A stretch of 64,000 nt of DNA. Source: Rhizomys pruinosus. Taxonomy: Eukaryota; Chordata; Mammalia; Rodentia; Spalacidae. Made by a program: the position numbers and the translations under genes. The notes below the pieces were generated by a model. It did not search any database and was not told the origin of the DNA. It worked only from the letters and a program-made list of their open reading frames with translations. Positions 46,699 through 57,790 of the stretch are shown here, in pieces. The stretch lies in contig VZQC01012374.1 of the NCBI GenBank assembly GCA_009823505.1, forward strand, positions 317,430 through 381,429. The letters run 5' to 3'. The number at the start of each line of letters is the position of its first letter. The stretch's first letter is position 1.

Positions 46699-46862
46699 CT
46701 TTCTATAGATATATGGGAAATTACTTAGAAGCTGTCCAGTTCCTTCTGCACAACGTGCTTCTACCATACATTCTGCTTTAAAGCCCTTGCCTTTCATTGT
46801 GAGGACTACCAGCAATCTCTCATTGCTTTCCTCTGTAGGAAGATGGTTTGTATTTTTTAAAA
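46699..46862 (+). repeat. Dispersed 164-bp direct repeat, copy 2
   Basis: Counterpart of 42146-42309, same strand. This copy lies at the edge of repeat-poor sequence. Confidence 0.85.
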
Positions 46863-49035
46863 CCACGTTTCCCTTTTAGCTCTTTATCAGAAGCCCTGTT
46901 CATTTTTACAACACGAAACAGATTAGGTGTTTAACCTTAGCATGAGTTAGGTTATAAGAGATTTTCCTTAAAAATTGGCACTGTGAAATCAGGCATTTGT
47001 TTAGTCACCCTAGATAATTACCAACTTTGGGGATAATTATTTGGAGAAAATCCCGTTTTTCTACACAAATGGAAGGAATGACTATGTTTGCTTTTTGTGT
47101 ACAGAGTGTTCTTTCTAAAAGTTTTGTTGTCTAATTTGTAGGCCAAGCAATTTGGTTTACCTTCTCACAAATACTTGGTCGTCCCTGGTATGTCAAAGGC
47201 CACTGAGTAAAAAGATAGCATTTGGCGGATTATAATCGGCATCACTCTGGTTCTAAAAGTATATAATAACTTAGTTTTAATTGCTTTATATTTAACCATG
47301 TCATATACTACATTTTTGTTGTTGTTGTTGTTGCTGTAGTTGCTAATTGTCTTCAGGGTTTCTGTAGCAAAAAGGAACAGTCATCTTAAAAGTGAAATTC
47401 AAACCTTTGCCTGATCAATTACTTTAATCACAGAGGAAGTCTGAGCTTTTGTTCTAGCCAGGTAAGGAGGTTGTAATTTTAAGCAGTTTGGTTTACTAGG
47501 TAGGCGTGATTAAGACACCATTCCCTTTGAGGTTCCTTTCACTTTAAGGTACAACTGTTTATCATCTTAGGTCAAAGGTTATAAAAAGTAGTCATCAATT
47601 AGAGCTTTATTGGTTGTAATTGGTAATGCTATGAAAGGAGCCAGCTGAACTGAATCTGATAATAAAAGACTCTTTGTTAAAATATTTAATAAATTAACAC
47701 TCTGTCTTGGTGGGGGGGGCGAGGGGGGAAAGCTAATTACAGAGGCCAAGATTGTTAATCATAATGTTTACTTTCTTCAAAAGCAGACTCTACTCCATAA
47801 TCATTAGACATCAGATTCCTTTCTTTTTCTGTTTAAACCCCAGAGGGGATGCTCTTCCATGGTTCATGCCTAGGTATCACAGCAGGAGGAAATGCCAAGA
47901 CAAACCCAGGTTATACTGGCCATCTTAAAAACAAACAGGACTCTGCCAGAATGTCAGACTGCCTCTGCTCTTTTCGGAAAGGGTCAGAAGTTTACGCAGA
48001 TTCAGTTTTGTAGGCTTTAAGTGAAATAGAAAGTTGAAGCATTTGAAAACAGTGATATTCTTAATGATAAATTGTCGACCAAAGCAATGACCTTTTCTTC
48101 ATGGCTTATTTTCTGAAGTGTTTTGACATTGTTGTGGCTCTTGAAATGGAGGCATTTTTCAGACCCCTAGTGTAGGTTCCTGGAGCTGTAACACACCATC
48201 CTGACTCATGTGTGACCTTGCTGCAGGAATTCTCTGAAGGGGCCTTTACATCTGGGGATGGAATGTTTCTAGATTTAAGCAATAGGGGGCATCTTGGGTT
48301 CTTTACACAAGTTCCTGCAGTCTGATCTTTAGAGCAATTCTAATGAAAGAAAATCCTGCTTTGGGCCTGCTGTGCAAATTAGCCATATGGCGAAGTGTAA
48401 TATCCCGCTGAATGTCATTATGGGGCCCTAGGAAGAGATCCCCTTTACAGATGGACACAAATTAAAATCGCCTTTTGAGTTTTTGTTTTTTTTTAAACTC
48501 TGAATAAACCTGTCTACACTTGTATACTGTGATAGTTAAAAGAGAGTTCCAGCTCCAGTCACGGTGGTGAAATTACAGCCTTTGCCCACATGGAAATATT
48601 GCTTCCTGTAGCTAGCCGGAAGAACAGTGGTGCATGTTTGCCTTCGTCCGTGCATTTCCCTTTTTCTTTGTCTACGTGTCTTTTTCTGTTTCTCAATCTG
48701 TAAATTCTTGTTATTATGGTTAGTAAGAAAGACTTAGTTCATTCTTTCATAGACTGAATACCATGACCTACTAGGTAAAGACCTGTGTGGTTAGGTAGTG
48801 GCTTAGGTAGCTATATCCTAAAGAAGATAATTGGGTCTGTCCTCCTTTGTGTTCTGTGTTCATGTACTGCTATCTGAGGGGGCTTTCTGCTGTCAGTTTT
48901 TTTCCCCTGTACAGATCTTCCCCCAAATTCCACTAATGTTTAGAGGCATTTGGCTCAGTAACTGTGTGAAAAATTCATGTGTTTGTATATAGCTGTTTCA
49001 TAGGATCCCTGGAGGATTGTTCTGGGCCCCTCTGC
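46863..49035 (+). other. Repeat-poor island of about 2.2 kb
   Basis: No SINE, L1 or long microsatellite is visible, while flanking intron has a SINE about every 0.5-1 kb. No coding frame, splice-like exon or RNA gene was recognised. A short (TTG)n is at 47317-47334. Confidence 0.6.
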
Positions 49036-49094
49036 AAAAAATAAATAAATAAATAAATAAATAAATAAATAGATGAATAAATAAATAAATAAAA
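49036..49094 (+). repeat. (AAAT)n microsatellite
   Basis: About 14 AAAT units with one GATG interruption. Confidence 0.93.
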
Positions 49095-49309
49095 TGACAC
49101 AGGCTTTGCATGTCACCTGTACATATAATCCAGATGCTCTAACTCATATCCAGATTAGTTATAGTACTGATACAATTCAAGTCTATATAAATAGTCATTA
49201 TACTGTGTTGTTTAGGGAACAGTGACAAGGAACATAACATGAAGGTGATCAGGAAAGAAACAGTTGCTGTGGGGTTTTTTGTTGTTGTTGTTGTTGTCTG
49301 TTTTGTAAT

Positions 49310-49517
49310 ATTAAAAATTTTTCACTACATTTATTTGTTTAGTGTGTTTTGTGTATCTGTATATATCTGTGGATGAGTACATGCTAGAGCATACCTATTG
49401 AGATCTAAGGACAGCTTGGGGAAGTCAGTTTTCTCCTTCTACTTTGTGGAGTTTTAGGTATTAAAATCAGGTTGCAGGCACAGGTACAAGGTATCTGCTG
49501 AGCCATCTTCCTGGCCC
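49310..49517 (-). mobile_element. Old tRNA-derived SINE, antisense
   Basis: GTGTGTTTTGTGTATCTGTA, AGGTATTAAAATCAGGTTGC and GAGCCATCTTCCTGGCCCC indicate an old reverse B3/B4-type SINE. Confidence 0.55.
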
Positions 49518-49524
49518 CTTTTTA

Positions 49525-49529
49525 GAACT

Positions 49530-49568
<39 letters not shown>

Positions 49569-49697
49569 TTTGTCTCCTTGTAGTCCCAGCTGGCCTAGAG
49601 CTTGCTATATAGAGCAGGCTGGCCTCAATCTCATAGATATCTACCTGCTTCTCCCTTCTGAGTGCTGGGATTATAGGTGTATGTAACCGTGTCCCAA
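49525..49697 (-). mobile_element. B1 SINE, antisense, with (TTTA)n
   Basis: TTTA repeats 49530-49572, then TCTCCTTGTAGTCCCAGCTG and the reverse B1 body to GTGCTGGGATTATAGGTG. Confidence 0.87.
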
Positions 49698-50070
49698 TTT
49701 GGAACATTTTTCATCTGTAGTTGTTTGAAACCACAGAAGAAGAACCTAAATATAGGGATGGCTAGCTGGATATGATGTACATTTTCATCTTTATGAGGAA
49801 AAAAGACATCTATAGAAAGACCTGTGTAATCCTTTCTTCTAATCCTAGGACCACAGGATCCTGACTGATTTATGGTATACATTTGTAATGTGTGTATCTG
49901 CAGAATGTGGCTTTGAGCTTGGTTAGAGATTTTACTATTCCACCAAACCAAAATGCAAACCCTCAATCAGTTGTCCACATTGGGTGGCAGTACTGTGTTT
50001 AATGCTTCTGTCTAAACAAGTTCTTGGACACATGGATAAGAAGAGTTCACTAAAAGACAGATATAGATAT
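49698..50070 (+). other. Unique intron sequence
   Basis: Nothing recognised; the overlapping antisense frame at 49631-49966 includes SINE sequence. Confidence 0.45.
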
Positions 50071-50074
50071 ATGT

Positions 50075-50610
50075 TCTAGTTCACTTCTCCATTGCTGTGA
50101 CAAAACACTCTGACCAATTACAACTTGGGGAGGAAAGGGTTTATTTGGCTCACATCTTCTGGGTCACAGTTCATTACTGAGGGAGCCCACCATAGGAACT
50201 CAGGGCAGGAACCTGGAGCTGAAGCACAGGCCATGGCGGAATAGTTTTTACTGGCTTGCTTCCCTGGCCCATGCCCAGCCGGCTTTCTTTTTTTTGGTCT
50301 TTTCGAGACAGGCTTTCCCTGTAGCCCCATCTGTCCTGGAACTCTGTAGACTAGGCTGGCCTTGAACTCACAAAGATCCGCCTGCCTCTGCCTCCCAAGT
50401 GCTAGGATTAAAGGCATGGGCCAGCACGCCTGGCCCCAGCCTGCTTTCTTATACTGTATATAACAACCTGCCTGGGGTGGCACCACCCACAGTGGGCTGG
50501 GCCCTCCCACGTAACTCTTCAATCAAGACAATACTACACAGACGTGGCCACAGGCCAGTCCAATGGAGCCAATTCCTCAATTGAGGCTCCCTCAACCAAG
50601 ATGTGTCCAG
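50075..50610 (+). mobile_element. Old rodent repeat, split by a B1
   Basis: TTGCTGTGACAAAACACTCT, AGGGTTTATTTGGCTCACAT, CACCACCCACAGTGGGCTGG and TCAATTGAGGCTCCCTCAAC are the order of a frequent rodent repeat that I take to be an L1 3' end. Family name not verified. Confidence 0.65.
50291..50434 (-). mobile_element. B1 SINE, antisense, inserted in old repeat
   Basis: GGTCTTTTCGAGACAGGCTT to CAGCACGCCTGGC. The host words CCCAGCCGGCTTTCTT (50274) and CCCAGCCTGCTTTCTT (50435) are its TSD. Confidence 0.93.
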
Positions 50611-50612
50611 CA

Positions 50613-50683
50613 TAATATAGATATAGATATATAGATGATAGAGATATAAATATAGATGATATAGACATAGATACAGATATATG
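50613..50683 (+). repeat. ATAGAT-type microsatellite
   Basis: TAGATATAGATATATAGATG-like imperfect repeats. Confidence 0.8.
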
Positions 50684-51355
50684 CATATGCACACACATGT
50701 AGTATGATAAAACTTATCTCTCTGTATATGTTTATGTGAAATATGTATTTCCAAGAAGAGAAATTTGAGAGCTCACCAAAAAGTACACAGTAATTATCAC
50801 CAAGTGATGTGTGAATGAGTGACTTGTATGTTCCCTTGGCCTACTTCATGTTGCCAGATTGTTTTAAAAGTTACATATTTTACTTTTGTAATCAATAATA
50901 ATTTAAAATGAGACAAATATTGTACAAAACAACTATAAATGAGAGTTTTCAAAAAAGAATAGTTTTCAGTGTAGTCTACTGAAGGGTGTGTTATTTCCTG
51001 GCAAAATCTAGTGTTAAGATTAATTAATAGTTTACTTTAGGGAATTATCATTGCTATTTATCAATGTTATTTGATAGTAAATATGTAAACAAAATTAGAC
51101 TTTAGCAAATAAAGTACTAAGTAAATTGAAGGGCTCAACAGTTTGCAGAATATTTCTTTCCCTTATTTTGTCATTATATAAAAATACACAGTATGTACTG
51201 TCTTTTAGTCATTTTCATATAGCTTCTGTGTAATCGAATGATAAAAAGTTTGTTGTGGAATTGTCTCTACAGTAATGGTAATATATACTTTAGTATTTCT
51301 GTTAAATTTCAGATGGGGTGTATACATTTAATACAGAAACTAGGAAAGCCTCAGG
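50684..51355 (+). other. Unique AT-rich intron sequence
   Basis: Nothing recognised. Confidence 0.5.
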
Positions 51356-51359
51356 CTTT

Positions 51360-51470
51360 AGGCTGGTCTGGATTTGCTATGTATCCCAGGCTGGTCTTGA
51401 ACTTGTAATTCTTCTGCCTCAGCCTCCTGTATCCTGGGATTCCAGGTATGTCTCCCCATGCCTGGCTCTA
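51360..51470 (-). mobile_element. Old B1/Alu-like fragment, antisense
   Basis: CAGGCTGGTCTTGAACTTGT and CCTCAGCCTCCTGTATCCTG. Confidence 0.65.
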
Positions 51471-52190
51471 TGGCATTTCATATCAGAGACTTCAGCATCT
51501 GTTGATTTGGGTACACATAGGATGTCTTTACCCATACTAAGGGTTGCCTATAGTGTCATTCAAGAGGATGGACAGGAGTATACAGTTATATACTATTTGG
51601 TTTTCAGTCTCTTTAAGATTTTCAAATAACCAAATGCTGGGAACTATGTTGTAGTGCAATGTTTGGCCATATTTCTTATTAATTTGTTGGACTAATAAAT
51701 TAGTAGACACTGGTATTACTTTCTGAGTTGCTTTGACATGGCTTTGAACCTGGACACATCAACCTGTTATGAACTGCTGTTTCCTAGGGATATTATATCT
51801 TATAGATTGATGAATGGTAACTGAAAAGTACTGGTCCATAAACAGCTATTTTTTTTTTTTGTTCAAAACAGAGTATTTGGAAAAAAACAAAGACATACAA
51901 AACAAAGTGACATCTAAGAATTCTTACTGAATAAAAATGTCATGGAATACTATCATGAAAATCTATAGGAAATATGATTCTAAAAATGATTTGATTTTCT
52001 ATAGGAGCCAGAAAAGAAGTTCTTGAAAATTATTGGGTATAGCAATAGCTGTTATAATTGTTTCATATGCCTATGAAACTGGAATAAATGTAAAAGATGA
52101 AATGGAAATAAAAAATAGTGGGATGAGATGCAATTATTTCAAGTAATGATCTTCTGGCAGCAGATAAGATGTAAATACAAAAGGTATAGT
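51471..52190 (+). other. Unique AT-rich intron sequence
   Basis: Nothing recognised. Confidence 0.5.
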
Positions 52191-52195
52191 TGAAT

Positions 52196-52330
52196 ATTGT
52201 ACTGACTCACACCTGTGATCCCAGCACTTGGGATGCCAGCCAGCTCAGGAGGATCACTGTGAGTCTGAGGGTAGGCTGTGTACATAGTGAGTTCCAAGCC
52301 ATCCTCGGGTAAGTGTGAGACTTTTTTCAA
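52196..52330 (+). mobile_element. Old B1/Alu-like SINE
   Basis: ACTGACTCACACCTGTGATC, CCAGCACTTGGGATGCCAGC, GTACATAGTGAGTTCCAAGC. Confidence 0.65.
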
Positions 52331-52410
52331 GAAAACCAGGGAAAGAGAATAGAGCCTTATAAGAAAATATAAATTAATGTTTTATTCATACTTTCAATCA
52401 TTATTCAAGG

Positions 52411-52461
<51 letters not shown>
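52411..52461 (+). repeat. (AC)n(AT)n microsatellite
   Basis: AC run followed by AT run. Confidence 0.95.
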
Positions 52462-52465
<4 letters not shown>

Positions 52466-52480
52466 CTGGAAAAGATATTT

Positions 52481-52545
52481 AAGACCTATTTATATGTCTG
52501 TCACTGTTGTTTGTAAGACCTATTTATATGTCTGTCACTGTTGTA
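52481..52545 (+). repeat. 34-bp tandem duplication
   Basis: AAGACCTATTTATATGTCTG occurs at 52481 and 52515 with the same continuation. Confidence 0.93.
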
Positions 52546-52747
52546 AGGCTAAGAACACAATTGTGAACAAGGTGAACTAGGAGCTTGTTCTATCAAAGCT
52601 TGTTTCCTAGTGAATGAAGATAGATAATATACAAACAGCATATTCTCCAACAGAGAAATGTAGCATAGAACAGAATTAAAGACTGTGTGAGGTAAGATTT
52701 TCAATTTTGAATTGAGTAGCAAGAAAATATTCTTAAAATAGGAGCCA

Positions 52748-53060
52748 GGGCTAGAGAGATGGCCTAGTGGTTGAGGCGCCGACTGCTCTTGCAGAGGACC
52801 TGGGTTCGATCCCCGGCACCCACACAGCGGCTGAGAACCATCTGTAACTCCAATTCCAGGAGAACTCCAGTTCCAGGGGAATCTGGAATTCTGACCTCTG
52901 AGGCATTGAGTGACATGGGTACACAAACCTACATGCAGACAGTGCAATCATACAAATAAATAAATAAATAAATAAAAAAGAAGAGAAAGTACAGGCAAAA
53001 AATGTGAATCCCATCTTACAGGAACAACTCTAGATTGGAATAAATTAAAAAAAAAAAAAA
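52748..53060 (+). mobile_element. B2 SINE with apparent 3' transduction
   Basis: B2 body and AAATAAATAAATAAATAAAA tail at 52748-52980, then about 60 nt of non-B2 sequence, an AATAAA (53038-53043) and an A-run. GGAGCCA lies directly before the B2 (52741-52747) and directly after the A-run (53062-53068), with A-rich words in front. Confidence 0.75.
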
Positions 53061-53068
53061 AGGAGCCA

Positions 53069-53455
53069 TTCAAACAGCTATGCATTTGATGGTCATTTCC
53101 TGGCTAGATCTTTTTGTACTTTCCTAAGGCTTTGATTACTATGTCTCTGGTGAGATTCTGAATCCATGATGTGCCACCCAGTCCATTCTCCTGAGTGATA
53201 GCTCCAAACATGCCTTGGAAGTAGCTAATGATATCCTAAAGAAGTTGTCATCATAGGTCTTCCAACACCATTGGTTCTCCTTAGTCATGGTTCTCGGTTT
53301 CTGTGAAAGTGCTGCTAAGAACATGGACTCAGTGAATACTGAAACCTTGCTCCTGGATGAAATGCCTGCACATTTCCTGCCAGCTTCTGGTCACATTTTC
53401 ATCAGTTTATTATTGCATGACCTTGTTTATAAGTAATTTTTGAAAGATACTTTAT
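53069..53455 (-). other. Unrecognised sequence with antisense protein-like stretch
   Basis: On the minus strand, two adjacent frames overlap without a start or splice context: one carries TKENQWCWKTYDDNFFR and, after a one-base shift, the other carries ISYFQGMFGAITQENGLGG. I could not name a parent protein. It might be a pseudogene fragment or chance. Confidence 0.25.
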
Positions 53456-53612
53456 TTAGCTCAGTGTCCTGGTATACATATGTAACCCAGCACTTAGGAA
53501 GTAGAGGTAGGAGGATCAGAGTCAGAATCATCCTCATCTACATAGTGAGTTCCAAGTCAGGGTAGGCTACATGAAAGCTTGTCTCAACATAGCCCCTCTC
53601 CCTGCAAAATAA
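53456..53612 (+). mobile_element. Old B1-like SINE
   Basis: AACCCAGCACTTAGGAAGTA, TCTACATAGTGAGTTCCAAG, CTTGTCTCAACATAGC. Confidence 0.65.
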
Positions 53613-54540
53613 ATAGATACCTTATTTAACATATTGTTGATTTAACAACTCAACCAATAGTATCATATTAATGTTTGAACTTGTTTAACACACAAGCTGC
53701 CTCTGTAAGTCACATCATAAGCTGTACTGAGTTTAGAAATAATAGACAGCATTTTAATACTATAGGTTGGGTCCATTCCAGCAAAATGAGGAACAAAAAA
53801 GCACAAAAATGCAAAAAATGTGGCATTGGATGGGCCAGGAATGTGATACTTGTTTATATTATTGAAACTGAAACAAGAGGCTGGGTGCTGCCTTGTTTAA
53901 CCTTGACTGGGAACATGTGCATTGGATAATTTGAATTTTTCAAAATTCTACACATAGCTGTTTATGACTATGAAGGACTTGTGAGTACTGATTTTGGAGT
54001 TCAACTAGCTCCAGCAAGTGGCAAATTTGTAAATACTGAGTTTGTATATACTGAATATTCACTGTATTCTTTTCCCCTGTTCCCTCTTGTCATTAAATGA
54101 TACAACCATCAAAGTATGTAGCCAGTTAGAAATGTTACATGCACTCAGTCGCTATCATGTGCCTTCTTAATGGAGCTCAGATTCCTTTTACTCAAGATCT
54201 TCATGCTTGTCAGTCTCCCAGTACTTGAATAACAGGCTTGGTCACTGTGCTGCACTTCTGACTGAACTCTTTGAATCTCATTTTCCCTCATTATGGTCTC
54301 TGCATTCTGACTTTCAAAATGTTTTCTGCCAAGATGTTGCCACATAACTTACTTTACAAATTCCTCCAGCTAATCGTTAGCTATTCTGTGTCTTTCCTTC
54401 AGATTCTTAGGATGTGTGCTAGCCTGTGTTCTTTGAGGTTCTGTGTTATTCCTAAGGACATTCTTTCCTTTTGTCTTTACCTGGCTTATTCATCCCACTA
54501 ACTTTACAATCAGCATAAATACTAGTCGTCCCCCCCCCCC
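53613..54540 (+). other. Unique intron sequence
   Basis: No gene or repeat recognised. Confidence 0.5.
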
Positions 54541-54557
54541 AAAAAACTTTTTCAGGG

Positions 54558-54774
54558 GCTGGAGAGATGGCTCAGCAGTTAAGAGTACTGACTGCTCTTG
54601 CAGAGGACCTGGGTTTGATAGCCAGCACCTACATGGTGGCTAGCAACTGTCTGTAACTCCAGTTCTAGAGGATCTAATGCCTTCATTTGACTTACGTGGG
54701 CATTGCATGACATGAGTGCACTTACATATATGCAGGCATAACATAGATACACATTAAAAAAAATAATGTTTAAA
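54558..54774 (+). mobile_element. B2 SINE, first part of a B2-B1 pair
   Basis: GGCTGGAGAGATGGCTCAGC head, TTGGGCATTGCATGACATG-like 3' part, short A-rich tail. Confidence 0.9.
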
Positions 54775-54775
54775 A

Positions 54776-54915
54776 GAGCTGGTGTGGTGGTACATGCCTT
54801 TAATCCCAGCATTCAGGAGGCAGAGGCAGGCAGATCTCTGTGAGTTCAAGGCCAGCCTGGTCTACATAGTGAGTTCTAGGCTAGCTGGGGCTACAGGGTG
54901 ACCCTGTCTCAAAAA

Positions 54916-54946
<31 letters not shown>
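54776..54946 (+). mobile_element. B1 SINE with (AC)n tail, second part of the pair
   Basis: GAGCTGGTGTGGTGGTACAT head to CTCAAAAAGACACACACAC. One TSD pair, AACTTTTTCAGGG at 54545-54557 and 54947-54959, encloses both the B2 and the B1, so the B1 entered the B2 tail or they moved as a unit. Confidence 0.9.
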
Positions 54947-54948
<2 letters not shown>

Positions 54949-54969
54949 CTTTTTCAGGGTGGGGCCTAT

Positions 54970-55150
54970 GGTAGTTGGAGAGATGGCTCACTGACTCCTC
55001 TTGCAGAGGACCCCAATACCCACATGGAAGCTAACAACCTTTCCAGGGGATCCAATGCCCTCTTCTGGTCTCCTTGGGCTTTGCATGCACATGGTTGGTG
55101 CATTTAACACATGTGCAGACAAAACACTCAAACACATAAAATAAAAACCA
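54970..55150 (+). mobile_element. B2-type SINE with deletions
   Basis: TAGTTGGAGAGATGGCTCAC head, shortened tRNA part, CCAATGCCCTCTTCTGGTCT, ACACATAAAATAAAAACC tail. Confidence 0.82.
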
Positions 55151-55198
55151 AAAAAACCAAAAAAAACCAACAAAAAACCCAAAACACCCCCCCCCCAA

Positions 55199-55390
55199 AT
55201 GCTGGGTGTGGTGGCCGCATGCCTTAATCCTAGTCACTTGGGAGGCAGAGCAATGCGGTGGATCTTTGTGGTTCAAGGCCAAGCCCTGGGTCTAACAGTG
55301 CGAATTCCAGGACAGCTGGGGCTATAAGAGAAAAAAGTGGGGGCGGGGGGGGGGGGGGTCAAAAAGACCAAAAAAAAAAAAAAAAAAAAG
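55199..55390 (+). mobile_element. B1 SINE, noisy
   Basis: ATGCTGGGTGTGGTGGCCGC head with many single-base gains and losses, ending in a G-run then AAAAAGACC plus A tail. Confidence 0.8.
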
Positions 55391-55765
55391 TAAAAACCAA
55401 AACCCTTTTCTTTCGTGCCAATAAACTCCACTTCCTCTCCTTCTCCGTTCCTCTCCTTCCACTTTCCCTCCCTCTCCTTCAGCCTATAGGCTCTGTGGTT
55501 CTAAGTTTGAGGCTGCAAAGAAGTCTCTTGTTCATGTAGTGTTTTCTGTGGTGGTGAGGTAGAGGCTAGATGACAGTACAACAGAGAATTCATGTTGAAT
55601 AAGCTTCAACTTTTTAGGGAGTGAAGGAGACTGCCCTAGATTTTGAAGAGACAACAGTGCTTTCACAATCATCATTGATTTTACCTTGTTCATTTTTTAA
55701 AGAAAAGAAAATTTTATATAAATGCCTCTTATTGGTCAGATACTGTTCTAAGACTTTGTATTCGT
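55391..55765 (+). other. Intron sequence with CT-rich patch
   Basis: 55430-55480 is pyrimidine rich (CCTCTCC/TTCC). The rest is unrecognised. Confidence 0.45.
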
Positions 55766-55769
55766 TCTT

Positions 55770-56021
55770 TTTTAAATATTTTTTAATTTTTGTTTATTAT
55801 AGTTTTGTTGTGTGATAGTCACTGCAAATGTAGAGTTTGTGCACCCGTGTGGCATGTCCGCGGAGTCAGAAGAGAGTCTTGAGATTCCCCTGGAACGGAG
55901 ATCTCCTGGAATTGGAAGTTACAGAGGTTTCTCACCGACAGTGTGGTGCTAGGGATCCAACCCGGCGTCCTCTGCAAGAGCATCAGTGGTCTTAAACCGC
56001 TAGGCTATCTCTCCAGCCCCG
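55770..56021 (-). mobile_element. B2 SINE, antisense, noisy
   Basis: Reverse B2 of the internal-duplication type with scattered indels, ending CTCTCCAGCCCC. CTTTGTATTC flanks both ends (55755 and 56025). Confidence 0.85.
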
Positions 56022-56267
56022 AGCTTTGTATTCTTCTAAAGTCACATAACAGCCCTGTGAAGTTGGCATGTCCTCAACTAAGAAAAGCATTGCATAAGCA
56101 CAAGCTAGAGTTAAGTAGAAAAGATAGTGAAAGAATGGAGCAGAAGAGTAGGAGGAGCAGGGGCGGTCGTGTCCAGACACAAGGAAGTGGTCAGGACGCC
56201 AGTCCCATGCATGTTAGGTCTTGAACTTCTGTGGGCTATACTACTGTGTTCCCACTTTGTTTTGGCG

Positions 56268-56448
56268 TTTTTTTTTTTTTTTTTTTTTTTGGTCTTTTTG
56301 AGACCAGGGTCGTCCCTGTTAGCCCCGCTGTCCTGGAACCAACTCTGTAGACCAGGCTGGGCCTTGGAACTCACAAAGGATCCACTCCCTCTGCCTCCCA
56401 ATGTGGCTGGATATGATTAAAAAAAAGTTGCTGCCACCACGCCCGGCG
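56268..56448 (-). mobile_element. B1 SINE, antisense, noisy
   Basis: Long T-run, GAGACCAGGGTCGTCCCTGT and a body with indels, ending CCACCACGCCCGGC. Confidence 0.85.
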
Positions 56449-56489
56449 CATTTTGTTTTGTTTTTTTTTTTTTAAGAAAAATATTGGGG

Positions 56490-56745
56490 GGGGCTGGAGA
56501 AGATGGCCGATCCGTTAAGAGCGCGGACCATCTTACAGAAGAGCCCGAGTTCGATCCCCGCACCCACATGGGCGGCCGAGACATCTGAAACTCCATATTC
56601 CAGGGTTATCACCTCCAGTTCCCAGGATCCGACGACGCTACTTCTTCTTACCTACCGCATCATTGACACAGACACGGGTGCACAAACTTGCATGCAGACA
56701 GTACATTCAAAAATCACATACATAAATAAATAAATTAAAAAAAAG
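56490..56745 (+). mobile_element. B2 SINE, noisy
   Basis: GGGCTGGAGAAGATGGCCGA head with indels; internal duplication region disturbed; ACATACATAAATAAATAAAT tail. AAGAAAAAT(A/C)TTGGG flanks both ends. Confidence 0.87.
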
Positions 56746-56759
56746 AAAAATCTTGGGTT

Positions 56760-57790
56760 AAAAATCTTGTCACAGTGGGCCTACTAATTAGCTTCAAAGC
56801 GTTCATCTTATATATTTTATCAGGTCTGTCAACCGTACCCACACCTACACGACAGGCTTATACAACAAAAACTTATTTTTATTCTCCTTTTCCCAAGCTA
56901 TGGCAAGTTGCAGTTCCACAAATTCCAAGGCCTACTAAGAGCCATGCTCCCTGTGAGACTCCAGGAAGAATTGTCTTTACTTCTTCCTGGCATCTGTGGT
57001 GGCCAATGGCCCTTGGTGCTCTTGAACTTGGATCTGCCTCTTACAACACAAATTGTTCTGTCTTGCTTTTTGTTCTTCTAGGAACGCCAGCCATAGTGTA
57101 TTAAGGGGCACCCCACAGTGAGCACCATTACACCATAATTGGATTATGCTACAATTGTTACTTATTTCAGCTAATGTTTCTTTGGGAGATTCTGGGAAGG
57201 TTTGGGTTTGGGGGAGACACTGAACAACCCAGAACAGAGCTCTTTAGTGAAGCTTGTGGGCCAAATGTAGTTCTAGGCACTCTTTATGGACTTCAGAAAA
57301 TCCTATCTGTCTGAAGAGATCTATGAATGCAGTCCAACATATTTGTATGGCAGAAGATCATGTCACAGTATCAAAGCTGCACACCCTTGCATGGGGGGAA
57401 AGCTGGAAATGTTGATTGATTGATTTTTTTCTGTTTCGGGTCCTTCATTTTGAGATCAGTCTATGAGGAGGGACTTGCTGTCCTCAGCTCACTTTTCTCA
57501 CTTTCTTTTGACTCCTTGCTCATGACTGATTTGAGGGTTGGATTTCATTCTGGGCATTTTTCTTCTGGAATGTTCTGTTAGTTTTTGAAGGGATATTTTC
57601 TCTCCTGATACTATAACCCATATGAAGGTTGTTTTTCTTTCACAGTTTTTTGTAGAATTAAGTTTGTGACCCATCAGTCGCATGCGGTTTGGCCTTCCTA
57701 AGGGGGTTTTTTGCTCATGTCTTGTAAAGGTTGGTTCCTCTCTACCTTAGGCTTTTGTGGCAACGTTAATTATGATAGGGTTTACTATCT
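56760..57790 (+). other. Intron sequence before exon block, no gene seen
   Basis: No repeat or gene recognised. Ends in a T-run (57796-57832) that precedes the left exon block. Confidence 0.5.
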
